From positions 192,021,654 to 192,085,653 of the forward strand of contig JARDYH010000001.1 in NCBI GenBank assembly GCA_029215795.1: a stretch of 64,000 nucleotides of DNA, written 5' to 3'. Shown in pieces: positions 34,676-47,690 of this stretch. Positions within the stretch are counted from its first letter, which is position 1; every line of letters starts with the position of its first letter. The translations under genes were made by a program, and so were the position numbers. The notes under the pieces were generated by a model. That model was not told the DNA's origin and made no database searches. It was given only the letters and a program-made list of their open reading frames with translations. This stretch comes from Anniella stebbinsi. Taxonomy: Eukaryota > Chordata > Lepidosauria > Squamata > Anniellidae.

Positions 34676-35375
34676 TCTTCATTGAAGGATGGAACCACCC
34701 TAAGGGTATGCTTTGACCTCGTGCTTCCGTTGCCTTTTACACAGCCATAAAACTTAAAGGTCCATTGCCCTGAATTCTTTGATCATAATAGCTTTCTCAG
34801 GCTTGTTTAGTAACATCCTAACTTCACAACTTTACTTTCCAGATTTAATGCTTTCTCACTGCATATGGAGAAAACCGAGGAGGCAGTGTTATACTCTCAA
34901 GGAAAATACAAGTCCAAGCAAACCTTTTGGCAGGATGCCTCAGATAAATGAAGATTTATATTGAGGTTGTGGCCCTCAAGCCCTTGGCAAATTGCCCATA
35001 TATTCCTTGATGTTAAGAGAAAAACTTATGCAGACATACGGAAAAGAAATGATGTAATCAAATGCACCTGCATCTATAGGCAGGTCTATTCATCTTCTGC
35101 AGTTCTGGCCTCACAGATATATGGAATTATGATTCCTAGGTTCTAAAGAACCTCAGATTCCATGTCAGCTCCAGGTTGGCGAAGCCCCCTTTTCAGTGGT
35201 GGGTCCCTAGATTCTAGGGCTAGATTTTTCCTTCTGCCCATCTTTGATGCTGCCTCTCAAGAGCAGCATTCAAAGAAGAAACCAAGCTGTCCCTCAGTGG
35301 CACTGAGGAGGGACAAAGAAGAGGAGGAGGAGAAACAGCCCCTTCCAATGCCTACTCCAGGAGCAAGCAGCAGAG

Positions 35376-35423
35376 AGAGTGAGTGAGTGAGTGAGTGAGT
35401 GAGTGAGTGAGTGAGTGGGTGGG
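35376..35423. repeat. (GAGT)n microsatellite
   Basis: About ten GTGA/GAGT units, ending in GGGTGGGT. It lies in a purine-rich stretch (35160-35540) that gives open frames on both strands but has no family match. Confidence 0.9.
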
Positions 35424-37317
35424 TAGCAAGGGCAGTGAGGAAAAGATCCATGGGGCTCCAGGTGGTGGTGGGCCGTTCCAGAGCATTGGGACTTTGGCAT
35501 CTGTCAAAGAATGCCGACCCAGACACCGGCCCTGCTCAGAATCCAATTGTTGTTGTCGTTGTTAAGCATGTCAGGAGCTAGAGCACACGGCTTCATTCTG
35601 TGTGGGGCAATGTTTTTAAAGGTAGAAAGGTATCACTTTCCTTGTTGGTTCATGTTTTCTCTATCCATGCACACTTAATGGCCTTATTTAGACCCAGTTG
35701 TTTATATGCAGCCCACTTGTGTTAGATTTGTGTGGGGAGGACAAGGATGGAGGAGTTGACAATAGGTTCATACAGATATCACTTTCACATGGCCATGCAA
35801 TTGCTTGCCTAGATCAGAAGCGGGCAAAAGGTAGATCAGGATCTACTGGTAGACCTCTGGGTGTTTTCTAGTAGATCAGCAAGGCTTTCTAAATTCCAAT
35901 TGTTTAACTATAGCAACGACAAAATGGTTCTCCACCCCATACCCCACCCCAACAAAAATAGACTGCTGAAACGATATAAAGGGGAAATAGGAATTGATTT
36001 TCGTGTCAGGTCTGGTACTTATGTCAGGTCTGGTACTCAAAACAAATTCCTGTGCTCAGCAGCTGCTCAGAGGCACCCCAGTCTTTAATCCTAAATGCCC
36101 GTCTTTTCTAGTTGGCTCCAGTTGGTGGATCTTGGGTTTCCAACAAAAAACCAAGAAGATTCTGAAAGTCTGTCCTCCTATAACTTAGATGTCTAGGATG
36201 CAGTTCAACCCACAACCCACTGAAAAGCTGGACAAAGTGGACTGAGTGGTGGTTGGGCAGATGTAGGTCGAGTTGAGCTGGGGATATTGTGAAATCACTG
36301 GGTAGCTCACTTACTATAATAGCAACATATGAAAAGTGGATGCTTGATTTTTACGTTGTTGTCTTAAGCTCCTTTGTCTGATCTTTTTGTTTTTGGGATG
36401 TGTTGTGCTTTTCATCACGCCAGCATATGTCATTTCCATTTTCTTTGAATGGTTTTACTGCCTGAATTCCTTCATTCTTTGGATTTCACAACCGAATATA
36501 ATTACAGAAACAACACAGACAAACCTATCATCTTTTCAGGAATGGCAGGAAATTCTCCAGAAGAACTGGGAAGGGTAATATGCCCAACAGGAATTGCTGC
36601 ATTTCATACTGATAAACACACGCTTATTGTCAATCAAGCAGTTCATTATACCAATAAGTGCTTCCCCTTTGTTGTGGCATTTTAAAGATGCAGTCCACTC
36701 CTCATGTAGGAGCTTTCTAATTTGGGACCATGGTATGGGGAAGGTATGACCATGTCCCTACCATGGTCTCCATTGGAATTGGCCTCCCTCCCATGCCTAT
36801 TATTACCAATGGAACAAATAACCCCCCTCTCTTTCTCTCCCTCCCTCCGCTCCCAGAAAAGAAATGTTGGATCTTTCATGTGTCATATTTTCTAATTTTC
36901 TTACTGTCTAAAATAAATCTATATTGGCATAATACTTATTCTGACAATATAAAGGTAGTATCAGGTTAGTAAGCCTGAAATTATCTAATCATCTCCAAGA
37001 GAGTATGTAGCCACTAAGAAAGGGGCAGGAAAAGGGGCAGCCAAAATAATCAAGGTTCTGTCAGCAGCAAGGGTTAATTGGATACAATCCATAAATAGTG
37101 TACGAGATTTTAAGACACTAGATGTGGTATTGGCCACTGGCTGATATAATTTCAAAAAAAAGTGGGGAATTCATGGGGAATTCTGTAGTGCATGGCTTTT
37201 CTTTTTGTTAATTGCACTTTGGCCATCTGCTTTCCTTTTTCTCCATTGCTAACGAAGGTAACGATGTGCAGAAATAGGGGGAAAGACAAATTAAAGGAGG
37301 CCTTTGATGAGAGAAAT

Positions 37318-37480
37318 TGCAAAATATTTATTTAATTATTACATTTGTATCCTGTCCTTCCTCAGCATGCATGATCTCCTACCTGAATTTTATCTTTACA
37401 ATAACTTTTAGTTAGGTTAGGATGAGAGTCAGTAATTGGCCCAAACCCCACCCTATTAGCTTCATGACTGAATGGGGAGT
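37318..37480 (-). mobile_element. tRNA-headed SINE (type 1), antisense, partial
   Basis: TATTTATTTAATTATTACAT, TATCTTTACAATAACTTTTA, GAGAGTCAGTAATTGGCCCA and TTCATGACTGAATGGGGA follow the order of the better copies at 37905 and 52066. The tRNA-like head is missing. Confidence 0.6.
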
Positions 37481-37904
37481 TTTTGTTTCCCATTGCTCTC
37501 CTTTTGTGACTGCAGACATTGTCATGGATGATGGGGGAAAGCCGTCCTCATTTCTTGTTCCAGTGTTACATACGGCCCGCCTTATGGCATGTGTGTCTGC
37601 AGATGCAGAAATGGCATTGATGTTAGGCAGTTCCAGCGCATGCGTTTGGGTTTCCTCCGAGCATCCCTTTAAATATTACTACACTCTGAATATGTGCTTT
37701 GGAGCCAAATCATATGGAGATATTCCTGGCATGTGGATCTTTTCAGGTTTAAGTCTCTGAATGCATCTGCCATCACAAGAGAATTTTTTTAGTAAATCAT
37801 CTTCATCACTTCAATGTGTCCTTTAAAAATCCTCTTGATAGAAGACAAATGAAAGAACATGTAGTTTGTCACCAGGAATGGTTCACATCTCCCAGGACAT
37901 TTTA

Positions 37905-38140
37905 AGGGGTTATTTATTTATAACATTTATATGCCGCCTTTTTTCTTCCAAGAGTCCCAAAGCAGCTCCTCCTCTCCATTTTATCCTCACAACATCAACC
38001 CTGTGAGGCAGCTTGAGCTGAGAGTCTGTGACTGGCCCAAACTTCCATGGCCAAGTTGGGACTAAAACCCAGATCTCCCAGTTCCCAGTCCAACACTCTA
38101 GCCAGTACACCACACTGGCTCTCCCACTACACTACACTGG
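37905..38140 (-). mobile_element. tRNA-headed SINE (type 1), antisense, near full length
   Basis: On the minus strand it reads GAGAGCCAGTGTGGTGTAGT, then GTTGGACTGGGAACTGGGAG, GGGCCAGTCACAGACTCTCA, TCACAGGGTTGATGTTGTGA, and an A/T-rich tail. This is a squamate tRNA-derived SINE type (recalled). The first ~25 bp of the head (CACTGGCTCTC in plus) is duplicated at 38112-38145. Confidence 0.75.
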
Positions 38141-38274
38141 CTCTCACTAGGTTGGCCTAAATGAGCATTCTAATTTTGTTCTCCTTACGACCACTGTTGT
38201 TTTCACCTATTTTAAATCAACCTTTTCAGCCTCTTAGTTATTTGGCTTGTTTTGTCACCAGGTCCCTAGTAGGG

Positions 38275-38605
38275 ATCGGAGTATCAGTGATATTTGAGCT
38301 CAGCAAGATTCTCTGAGCTCCATCTTGAAGTTTGGGTCACCTTGCTCCCATTTTCGATAGCAATCTATTTTTCTTTACATTTGAACAGGAAACGTGAGCA
38401 TTTCGGTATGATTTTTTGAGAGTGCACACCCAAACATGTACTTTACTCCTATTGATTAAGACATGTAAATGCTCATTTTATAAAAATGTGGGTTTTTCTA
38501 AAGTGTGCATTTTGCGAATGCAAGTTGAGCTTTCTTTGAAAACTGCGAATGGGGCAAATTTGAACTAAAAAGGAATCAAAATGAAATTCTCATACAACCC
38601 TACTC
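38275..38605. mobile_element. Possible non-autonomous transposon
   Basis: GTAGGGATCGGAGTATC at the left and ATACAACCCTACTCCCTAC at the right give short inverted ends. The interior is AT-rich and non-coding. This is a weak assignment. Confidence 0.3.
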
Positions 38606-38908
38606 CCTACTTGTTAGTATCTTCTCAAAGTAAGAGGAACAGAATTCAATGTGATTGTATCAATGAAATGTATGTGTAATAATAAAGAAAATGTTGGGAT
38701 CAGAAATCCCAGAACTTGACATGATCTAGTAATTTTTTCACATATTTCTGCTATCAGAAATTCAGCTGGAGTTCCATAGAGGCCATTCATTGCATTTTAT
38801 TAGTTGTGCATGTGAGATGATTCAAGGGTACACCTAAAAATGTAAAGTGTGAATATGAGAAACATGTTCACTAACATTTTTATTATACATATATACTCGT
38901 CATGACTG

Positions 38909-38992
38909 CAGTTAGGAGTTTACTCTTAGTTGCAAACCTGGCAGATATGGCAGTTAGGAGTTTACTCTAAGTTGCAAACCTGGCAGATATGG
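38909..38992. repeat. 42-bp tandem duplication (two copies, one mismatch)
   Basis: Unit 38909-38950 begins CAGTTAGGAGTTTACTCTTA and is repeated at 38951-38992 with a single T-to-A change (TCTAAG for TCTTAG). The near identity indicates a recent event. Confidence 0.95.
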
Positions 38993-39921
38993 CCACATCG
39001 CTTGCTAAGCTTTGCTTATAACATATATGTATGTATGCAAATAGGCACTTAGCTCATAGATGGTGGTGATAACGCAGCACCTGCAAACCTAAGGCAGAGT
39101 TTCATGTCTAAATTAAAGTTCATCCTGACCGAGCAGATCAGGATGTGGTATCAGAGCTGCTTGTCATGTGAAAGGAGACATAATGAACAATCACTCAGAT
39201 CTAGGCACTGCATGCACAGTCTTTTTTTAATTTTATTTTGTACATATACAGAGCTAGTTATAAGTGTTTGTGGACTCAAAGCCATCTCAAAGGATTGCTA
39301 TTTTAATTAAGATACTTTAATTGTAATAGTTAGGCTCACAATATTTGAATACTGACTTGTAGGATTGGATATTGATTTCAGGATCAATATTTGATCTTTT
39401 AAATTAGCATTTGTTGTACTCTAGAACTAAAACATTAATTAAATTGAAAAATTAAATGGCTATGTATGAAAACGATAATTTTCTTTAAAGGCATCTGTGT
39501 TTCAGTTATTCATCCATGTGCTTAAAAAGCAAACAAACTATGGGATGGGTCAAGACTTCAGATAGACCCAATGAAATTAATGGGACTTACATTAGCCATG
39601 ACTAACTTAATTTGAGACTGCCTGAGTAAGTCTAGATCCCACCCTATACTTTAATATTTCCCCTTTTCCAATACAATTTATAAGAACTATGTAAAGTAAT
39701 ATCAAACTTATCAAAAACAAAATTATGGTTATATATGGTTATATATATATGGTTTTGTTTTCAGGATGGCTTACAATGTGTAAATTTTTAGGATCAGTCC
39801 AGATGTGATAAACATCCTTATCGTAGATTTAAAATGAAGATTTACAATAAATAAACAAAGAGTAAACATTTGTGGGTTTACTAGTTACTCTAACGTTCAA
39901 ACTATAAAGAGCGATCATAAT

Positions 39922-40049
39922 GGGTTGGATCCAGACTCAGTTAGTTGAACTTATGTCCCTTAAAATCAGTCGACAAGTTAGCCTTGACTTAGGTTCCACT
40001 GAAATCAATAAGACTTATGTTCAACTAACTGAGTCTGGATTCAGTCCAA
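39922..40049. mobile_element. 128-bp hairpin MITE
   Basis: GGTTGGATCCAGACTCAGTT at the left is mirrored by AACTGAGTCTGGATTCAGTCC at the right; arms continue through TAGTTGAAC/GTTCAACTA. Inner GGTTCCACTGAAATCAATAA resembles family F inner sequence. Confidence 0.75.
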
Positions 40050-40670
40050 TGTCCATAGCCAATAAACAAAGGGACAGAAGGTATCAGGGTTTCATTCAGA
40101 TCTCTATTCAGAGCTGCATTGAACTTCGGGACTGTCAAGTTTGAGATGAAGTGGAAAGCTGAACCTATAACTACTTCAGGGACGCTTGTGTGGTGACAAA
40201 GTAGGATCCCCATCTTGCAAATATATGAAGTCAATAGAAGTTATATACTTTCAATATGGGGGCTTTCTGATGTTTAGAGAATCTTATTCTAAATAATTCA
40301 CAAGACTATGAGAATTTTCTTTGAGTTAACTGCATTCACTAGTCCTACCCTGTTCATTGAAGCAGACAAGGCAGAGAGTTAGAGAGGAGAGTGGAAAGAA
40401 GGCTATTTTTAAAGTACAATTGGAAGCTGAAATGTATTACAGATTCCTTTAACATTTTCTCCTCGCTGGCAGAATATATTTTGATTTCTTAGGATTTCTA
40501 GGTTTTCCAGATATAAAACCAGACACTATTATTGATGCTCTGGCAGTGGGCAGGCCTGAGCTGTGCCTTCTCACCTTTTATTCTCAAAGGTGTTTCGGAC
40601 TTCTTATTTCTATGCTGCTTTGATATGTTCCAATAAAATTAACCCAAATAGCAAAGGAAAGTTTGTTTTA

Positions 40671-40711
40671 AAAAAAGAAAGAAAGAAAGAAAGAAAGAAG
40701 AAAAAGAAAAG
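40671..40711. repeat. (GAAA)n purine tract
   Basis: A run of A then about six GAAA units and a degenerate tail. Confidence 0.9.
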
Positions 40712-41085
40712 GCACTTCCATGCAGTATAGTCAGGAAGCTTCATCTATGTAAAAGTCTGGCAATATTTCACTTTCAGTGTTAAAACACAGGCAAACTCAT
40801 ATAGACAAATGGCTGTTTTGTTTGCAATCAGACATTACCAAATGTTTTCAGTCTGGGTTTTGTTCAGTTTTGGCAGCAAAATCAGATGCCTCTACACCCC
40901 AACCATTCCACTTTGTCAGGAAGGCCCCGTATTTTTTGGTACCTGTTCCTGGTAAATCTCTATCTTTACATTATCCCTATTCTGCCTTCTTGGGAGATTT
41001 AGGGGAATGCATTTTTAAAAAATAATAGGTTGCATGTCCACTAGCTTCCTTGATAATAAATGTTCATTGACAATGAATATCGTTT

Positions 41086-41630
41086 AAGAGCCTATCTACA
41101 CTTTGGGCCACATGACGCACTCCCTTGAACGATGTATACCCGAGGTTTTTTAAAACTCACTTCAGCTATGTACAATGGTTTTTACTTTTAATAAATCGTT
41201 TTAAGTAAAATAATGTGTCCTTCCTTACCGTTTGTGATTCGTGGGGGTGGTGCTTCGTTTACCGGTGCTCAAATGCTTAGCTGTTGATTGGTGGGGAAGA
41301 AAGAGGGGCTAAGGAGGAAGTGGGCGAGTGAACTACAGCACTCACAATGCTTAGCCCTATACTCATTGAAAGCTAGGGATTGAAAGGGGAACTAAGGAGG
41401 AAGTGGGTGACTGAACTACAAAGCCCACAATGCTTTGCCCTAAACTCCTTGTAAAAACGAAACAGAAAGAGACAGACAGAAGAGCACACACCGCTTTGAA
41501 GACTGAAGATTTTTTCTCCTGTAACGTGAGTACTCCTTAATGTGGCCTAAGATGTTTTAGAACGCACCTATTTGGAACGTTTTAAAATACTATTTAAAAC
41601 GTTCCAAGGTACAGTGTAGATCAACTCTAA
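41086..41630. mobile_element. ~545-bp MITE with family B-like ends
   Basis: The left end AGAGCCTATCTACACT and the right end AGTGTAGATCAACTCT are imperfect inverted repeats. The interior contains an internal duplication: GGGGCTAAGGAGGAAGTGGG near 41303 and a similar GGAACTAAGGAGGAAGTGGG near 41389, each followed by a GAACTACA...CACAATGCTT motif. It has no coding potential. Confidence 0.55.
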
Positions 41631-42387
41631 GTTGCAGGCATTTTATATACAGCTGGATCCATTGTGATATTAAACAGTCTATTAAACATTCCTAATTTTT
41701 TTAAAAAGGAAACTATCATGTTTAGGTTACTTACAGACTCACTTCAGAAGCCATACAGGTCGAGCTATTGCAGGGTAAATAAACCTAGTGGTAGCAGGCA
41801 GAGAAGGATCTTTATCTGTGTAATAGTGTGGGGTGGCTGAGTTTTGCTTGGGCAATTAACCTCGGCTTTGGAATAAAGGTGCTACATGTACATAATAATG
41901 TTTTTGGCCATGAAATGTTGGAAAGGATGGCATTATCCCATTTCATTGGTCTTATGATGTGCAGGTCATTTCAGTCTAGCCTTTCCATTGGCGCTGAATA
42001 ACACTCATATTCAGCAGTGGTCTTATTCCCCAATCAGGGGAAACAAATTGTACGTTTTAACAACGTAGACATCTGCTTTTGTACTTTTGTGGGTCCATAA
42101 ATCAAATTTAAAAGCTACATTGATTAGAGTGTACATCAGCTTGCAAAGATTGCTCCCTTCTATTTTTTATGCTGCTTAGTCAGAAGTCCTACATTCCAGA
42201 CTAAAAGGCATTCTCAGGGCTGCTTTGCACATTCCATGGGAGCGGGAGTGGGTTTTGCACCACCCCTACCTCCTCCCTGCACTTTGGGGTTTTGTACGAA
42301 GGGAGAAACGTGCATATTCCACATGGGAGTCGTGTGTATGTCCCCCTCCCATGAGATTTGAAAGTGTGCAAGAGGGGACACATGATT

Positions 42388-42414
42388 TACACTTTATTTA
42401 AAAAAAAAAAAAAA
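42388..42414. repeat. poly(A) tract
   Basis: About 15 uninterrupted A after TTTATTT. Confidence 0.8.
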
Positions 42415-42579
42415 TTCAGAAGAAACATGATGAAGGGTGCCATCTGTGCTTCCTCTTTCGCTGTTCTCTCTCGAGCACTGACCTTGGACTCATACGTACC
42501 TTCTAAGATTCTTTATCTTTCAGAGTTTATCCGCTAGACTCAGGATATCCAAGGTTCAAAGTTTTATTTTATTGGTATT

Positions 42580-42682
42580 TTCATGATGTGTTGGTTTTAT
42601 GTGCTTTTAATCAGTTTGGTGTATTTTATATTTGATGTTGTTCCCCGCCTCGATCCGGAGGGAAAGGCGGGTTAGAAATAAA

Positions 42683-42715
<33 letters not shown>

Positions 42716-42740
42716 AATAATAATAATAATAATAATTAGT
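42580..42740 (+). mobile_element. LINE 3' tail ending in (ATT)n(AAT)n
   Basis: TGATGTTGTTCCCCGCCTCG and GGAGGGAAAGGCGGGTTAGA precede AAATAAAATT and a simple repeat that switches from ATT to AAT near 42710, so that the repeat is itself palindromic. Confidence 0.7.
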
Positions 42741-44182
42741 TCAGTTTTATGGGCCAGTTTGTTCTTGGTGGATTTGATTTTTGTGTTTTCCTGGTTCAAT
42801 GGGAATATCTATCATTAATGGAAATGTTCTTTCTGCTGAAGGCTTCCTCCCTCCACCCCCGTTCAAATTAAGAATGAACAGTGAAAAATATTTTTGTAAC
42901 ATGTTTGTTAAGGAAACTTGTGTCCCAAGCCGCTTCCACACACAGTGGGTATATGGATCAGAGGTGCTGTCCCTAATTTGCAATCCCTTTTGCAGGAGGT
43001 GAATTGGGGAAGACGATTTTGCAAATTATCCAGAGGAGGAAAAATTACAGATGGAGAAAAGAAGGCTGCACTTTTTAAACCTTATAATATAGTGTTGCAA
43101 AGTGGCTCCTTCCTCTTCCCTCCCTTCTTAGTCTAAGGAGGTGGGGAGTGATGTGCTAAGTAGGTACCCGGCCAACCAAACATGTGGCACCTACTGGCTG
43201 GCTTGGTCTAAAAGGACCCTACGTCTGTGTACATAGAGTTGAGACACCCTATGCGGAGGGTTTGTAGAGCAAGCTGGCAGGCAGTCTGTGTGGCTGGCTG
43301 GCTGGCTCGCTAACTAGTACATACCCGGACAAGGAAAGGGAGAATTGGAAGGAGACATTTCGCTGCCCCCTCCCACCTCTTTGATGGATCAACACACTTT
43401 ATTGAATTGGGAATCAGCGGTCACGCCAATGATAGTGCTGTGCTACACAACTGATCATGTAGCATGTTGGCAGAACACAGTACTGCTACGAGCCTTTTTC
43501 CTGCTCCCATTCAAAAGTCCACAGAAAAGGACAGTGAGTGGGAAACATGCTGAACAAAGAAGACACAGTGAATGCCAACTCACCATTGAGCACATCAAGA
43601 TTGTAAATCACTACACTTCCAATCCACATGAGACATAGGCCCCATTCAAAGCTGGTTCACCAAGGTAATATCTGAAGTTAGTACAAGTACAGCACCACAA
43701 CTTGTGATGTTGTGCTTAATCAATACCCTTTACAACAATTCCTGTCTCTGTCTTCTTTTGCAAAACCATTAGAAACACATCCCCCCCTTATCAACAGTCC
43801 TGCATAGGTTGATCATGCCCATAGCCCATGTAAAACAGCAACAGTAACATCCATATGCATAAGCGTTTCCAGGAGACCCTCTTGTCTGTATCTTGCCTTG
43901 GAATCCCTGCCTCATCACTCTTTGATGCAAAGGGAAACTCCCCTGAGTTGTATGTAGACTTGTTGAGTGTCCACCTGCGTAGGTACGATATGGTTTTGCA
44001 GCATTGGGTAGCTGTATTTTCATGGTGTGGGTGAATGTCTGCTAGAGTAGTGGTGCGCTGAGGTAGAGACAAGGGAAACGAGCAAAGGTTAGAGGATGGA
44101 ATAACTTTTGTAGGTGTTTTCTCTATTCTATTTTTGGAATACCAAGATGCTGTTGGTAAGGGCGCTGGCAACACTGGTTTAA

Positions 44183-44503
<321 letters not shown>

Positions 44504-44807
44504 TAAATATAAACTCAGTCCCAAAAGACTAGCCTGACAAAGTCACGGTACAAGTTATGGCATTAAATAGCTATATAAAGTAATAGAAAAATATCCCAGC
44601 AAGGACAAAGAGGGGAATGATATAAATGCCTTTGCTCTGACCAGCTGTCTGCCATAGGTCTCTGAGGAAATGCATGGAGCTTCTCCCAGCTACCAGGGCT
44701 CCTCTATTCATTAAACTGAAACAAATGGGCAACCAATATAAACAGGAACCCTTGTGTACTGCAGTATACACTTGGCTTTGGCTTGGGGTGAATGGAAATT
44801 GGTAAAT

Positions 44808-44872
44808 TAGTCTAATGTAAGTCCCATTCATTTCAATAAGTCTACCCTAACATTGGATACAATCCTGATTTT
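44808..44872. mobile_element. Family F MITE fragment
   Basis: TCTAATGTAAGTCCCATTCA, TTTCAATAAGTCTACCCTAA and TGGATACAATCCTGAT. One end is missing. Confidence 0.45.
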
Positions 44873-46756
44873 TTTTTCATTCATGGAATATCTTGAGGCA
44901 TACAACCAATATTTTATGTGCCATGGGATGTTAAACATGACAACAGTTAATCTTGTTTTTCAGGTAGTAGAACAATTTCCCATGAATTGTGTTGTCTTCT
45001 AGCGTGTTCTCGGTATATGCTACCCCAGCCTGCTGTTCAAATGCAGCATCATAAAGCGTTACATGAAGCTGATCATCTATGCTGCATAAGCCCTTGTGAA
45101 ATATTCTACATGAAGCATTCAAATAATGATAAACTTGCCCGTAGGAGTAATAACTAATAGAAAGAAACACAAACTCTGTTGAATGTAATTCCTCAAGAGA
45201 TTGATGCAAAGGTTTTGTGCAGCTGCACATTTTCAGTGCTGGGCATAATGGTTTTTGGAAATCTGTGGAACAAGTTCAGAACATCTTTTTCCACAGGAGT
45301 CATTAAAAAGAACAGGAACTCTATTAGGCAGCTTCTCCCTTCCATGTATGCCAATGCCCCTATACAGGCTCCAGCACAACATGATCTAATTGTGTCTTTT
45401 CATTCATGGAAAGTTCTTTGGTCTGATTGGTGTTCCGGTGAACGGAGGGGAGGGGAAATTTGACAATTCCTCCTTCCTACTGCAGCCTCGCATACCACTT
45501 CCTATGCTAGTTCTACCGGGTCCTCTGTCCTTCCAAAACATATTTTGGGGTGCTGCAGAGGAAAGAAGGGAGATTAGAGAAAACCATCTCCCCCACCTGC
45601 ATTCACAGAAAGCTCAGATCAAAGAGCCTTCCATGAATGGAGGGACACGATTGGAAACCACCCACTGGCTCCATTGGCTCCATTCAGACATAATACCAAA
45701 CGATGGCTCTGCAATAGGGAGTGCATGCAAAGAGTCATGTGCTCCCTCCTCTTCTCTTGTGTGCAGGTTCCTTCCCCTACCTCCTGTCTTTTGCTAACTA
45801 TAGTATACCATGATGTCTAAAATTGGTTAACTGTTGATAGTACCTTTCTTCTGAAGTGTGGTTTGGAAATACATGTCGAAGTATAGTTTCAAGTTGTAGC
45901 TTGGAGGCACAGCGCTAATCTTCATTTGCCAATTTGGACATCACAACAAACTACAGACAGCAAAAAACCAATCAGGGAGTGGAGTGGGGAATGCATATGC
46001 CCTCAGAGGTGCTCCCAAACAGCCAAACCATCGCTTGATGTTGTTTGAATTGAGTCAATGCAGCAAGTGCTTTGGGGTAAGCAGCCCATTCTCTCTGCTC
46101 CCCGGTCCTCTTTGGTGAACAGGATTTCGGCTGTGCTGTACAGTGATGACTTCAGAGCTGGCAATCGGACTGCTGCAACACCAGGTGAGAAAAGTCACCC
46201 CTACAGAATTCATTGGAGAATTTTAAAAAACAGGAACCATATGCTGGCCAGGAATGGCTGGCAACCAACAGTGAGTCAAATCAGCTAGGCTTGTAGTGCT
46301 ATTTTGATGGCTAAGCTGGTACCGCCAATAGAGTCTTCTGGAGTCAGAATAGGAACCCACCCACCCCACAACACTGCTGCCGCTTTTCCCATTCCTTCAC
46401 TGGGCTTTGGGCCCCCCCCTGTGTGTTTGTAGAGTGTCTGCTTCTATGCTTCATTTATAATAAAGAGAGAGAGAGAGAGATGCTATAACTTTTAACGCTC
46501 TTGGAAATTGCATCTCTACTTTGAAAGTCCTTCTCTTTCATTTTTGATGTGTGAGAGCTGGTTGTACATGGATTATGGCTATTCAGAGATTTGGAGGTGT
46601 TATAATAGCTGTCATTTCCTGCTGTCCACACACTCATGTTTCCTGTCCTGCCATGGTTTCTTGCCATCCTGGTTTCATGGAGGTTTACGATGCTCCAGAC
46701 TACTATGAAAAATCTCAAAGTAGGAAAATCAAAAACTATATCCGTGTCTAAGCAAC

Positions 46757-46758
46757 AA

Positions 46759-46795
<37 letters not shown>

Positions 46796-46830
46796 GATTT
46801 ATTTCTTACCCGCCTCTCCATCTAGATCGA
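46757..46830 (-). mobile_element. (AAT)n and antisense LINE 3' tail
   Basis: About eleven AAT units then TTTATTTCTTACCCGCCTCT and CCATCTAGATCGA, matching the tail at 42580 in reverse complement. Confidence 0.6.
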
Positions 46831-46960
46831 ACCTTGTGGCACCTTAAAGACTAACAGATTTATTATGGTGTAAGCTTTCATGGGCTATTTTGTTAGTCTT
46901 TAAGGTGTTACAAGACTCTTGGTTCTTTTTGCTGCAACAGACTCATATGACTTGAAATTG
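46829..46960. mobile_element. Inverted-repeat element, reptile interspersed type
   Basis: CTTGTGGCACCTTAAAGACT then AACAGATTT at the left is mirrored by TTGTTAGTCTTTAAGGTGTT at the right. GCTGCAACAGACTCATATGA follows. The words are those of a repeat common in turtles and lizards (recalled), class uncertain. Confidence 0.5.
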
Positions 46961-47596
46961 TATCTCTGTCTATAAGTATAATACATTCACACAAGCAGTT
47001 TAAGAATTAATTTTTTTAAAAAAATAATGATTTTGCTTTTGTAGTATGTGAATGGATTAGTATTTATTTGGATAAGCAGTCACGTAGCCCTTTTATGTAG
47101 TAATAGTGAAAGGCAATGCACTTCCTGACAGCAATTTCCCGCAGTTTCAAGACTCCGAACTGCCCTGATCCTAAGCATCTTCATGACTGAATGTGCCTAC
47201 AGATATAGACTTGTGCTTTGGACCATTGTGTTGGTGCATGAGGCAATACGCTCCATCCTCAGAAATTATTGGCTGGCATGCCTAACTTAAAACCCAAACT
47301 TAAAGAAGTGGAGGCAAACGATCTGGGAGAAATCTTGTTTCAGTGTTCTATGGGGCAAAAGAAGAATGGCTGGAATTACATTTGAATAGTAGGACAAGCA
47401 ATATAGTAGCCGTGAACTTCTAGCCCCACACTATGAATGGGCCTGTTCAGAGCACTGATACATCCGTAAATATGGTTATGATTTTGTTTGATTGTGTTCG
47501 ATTGTGTTGTGTATCGATTTCCATCTGCATTTCCACAATAAATAATTGTAGGTTCAGTTGAACGTTAGCCAAAGAATTGGTTCAAATTGAAAATCT

Positions 47597-47690
47597 GTGC
47601 AATCCTGTGCACATTGACTTCATTGGGACTAAACAGCATTGAGCGTAGTAGGACGTACTTCCAACAAAATGTACGTAAGGTTAGGCAGTA
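47597..47690. mobile_element. Family F MITE, degraded
   Basis: TGTGCAATCCTGTGCACATT, GACTTCATTGGGACTAAACA and AGTAGGACGTACTTCCAAC follow the family order. Confidence 0.45.

Noticed and set aside
45390..45797. 135-codon plus-strand frame
   Set aside because: No motif, no repeat of known protein, and no splice-site context; length is expected by chance in intron DNA.
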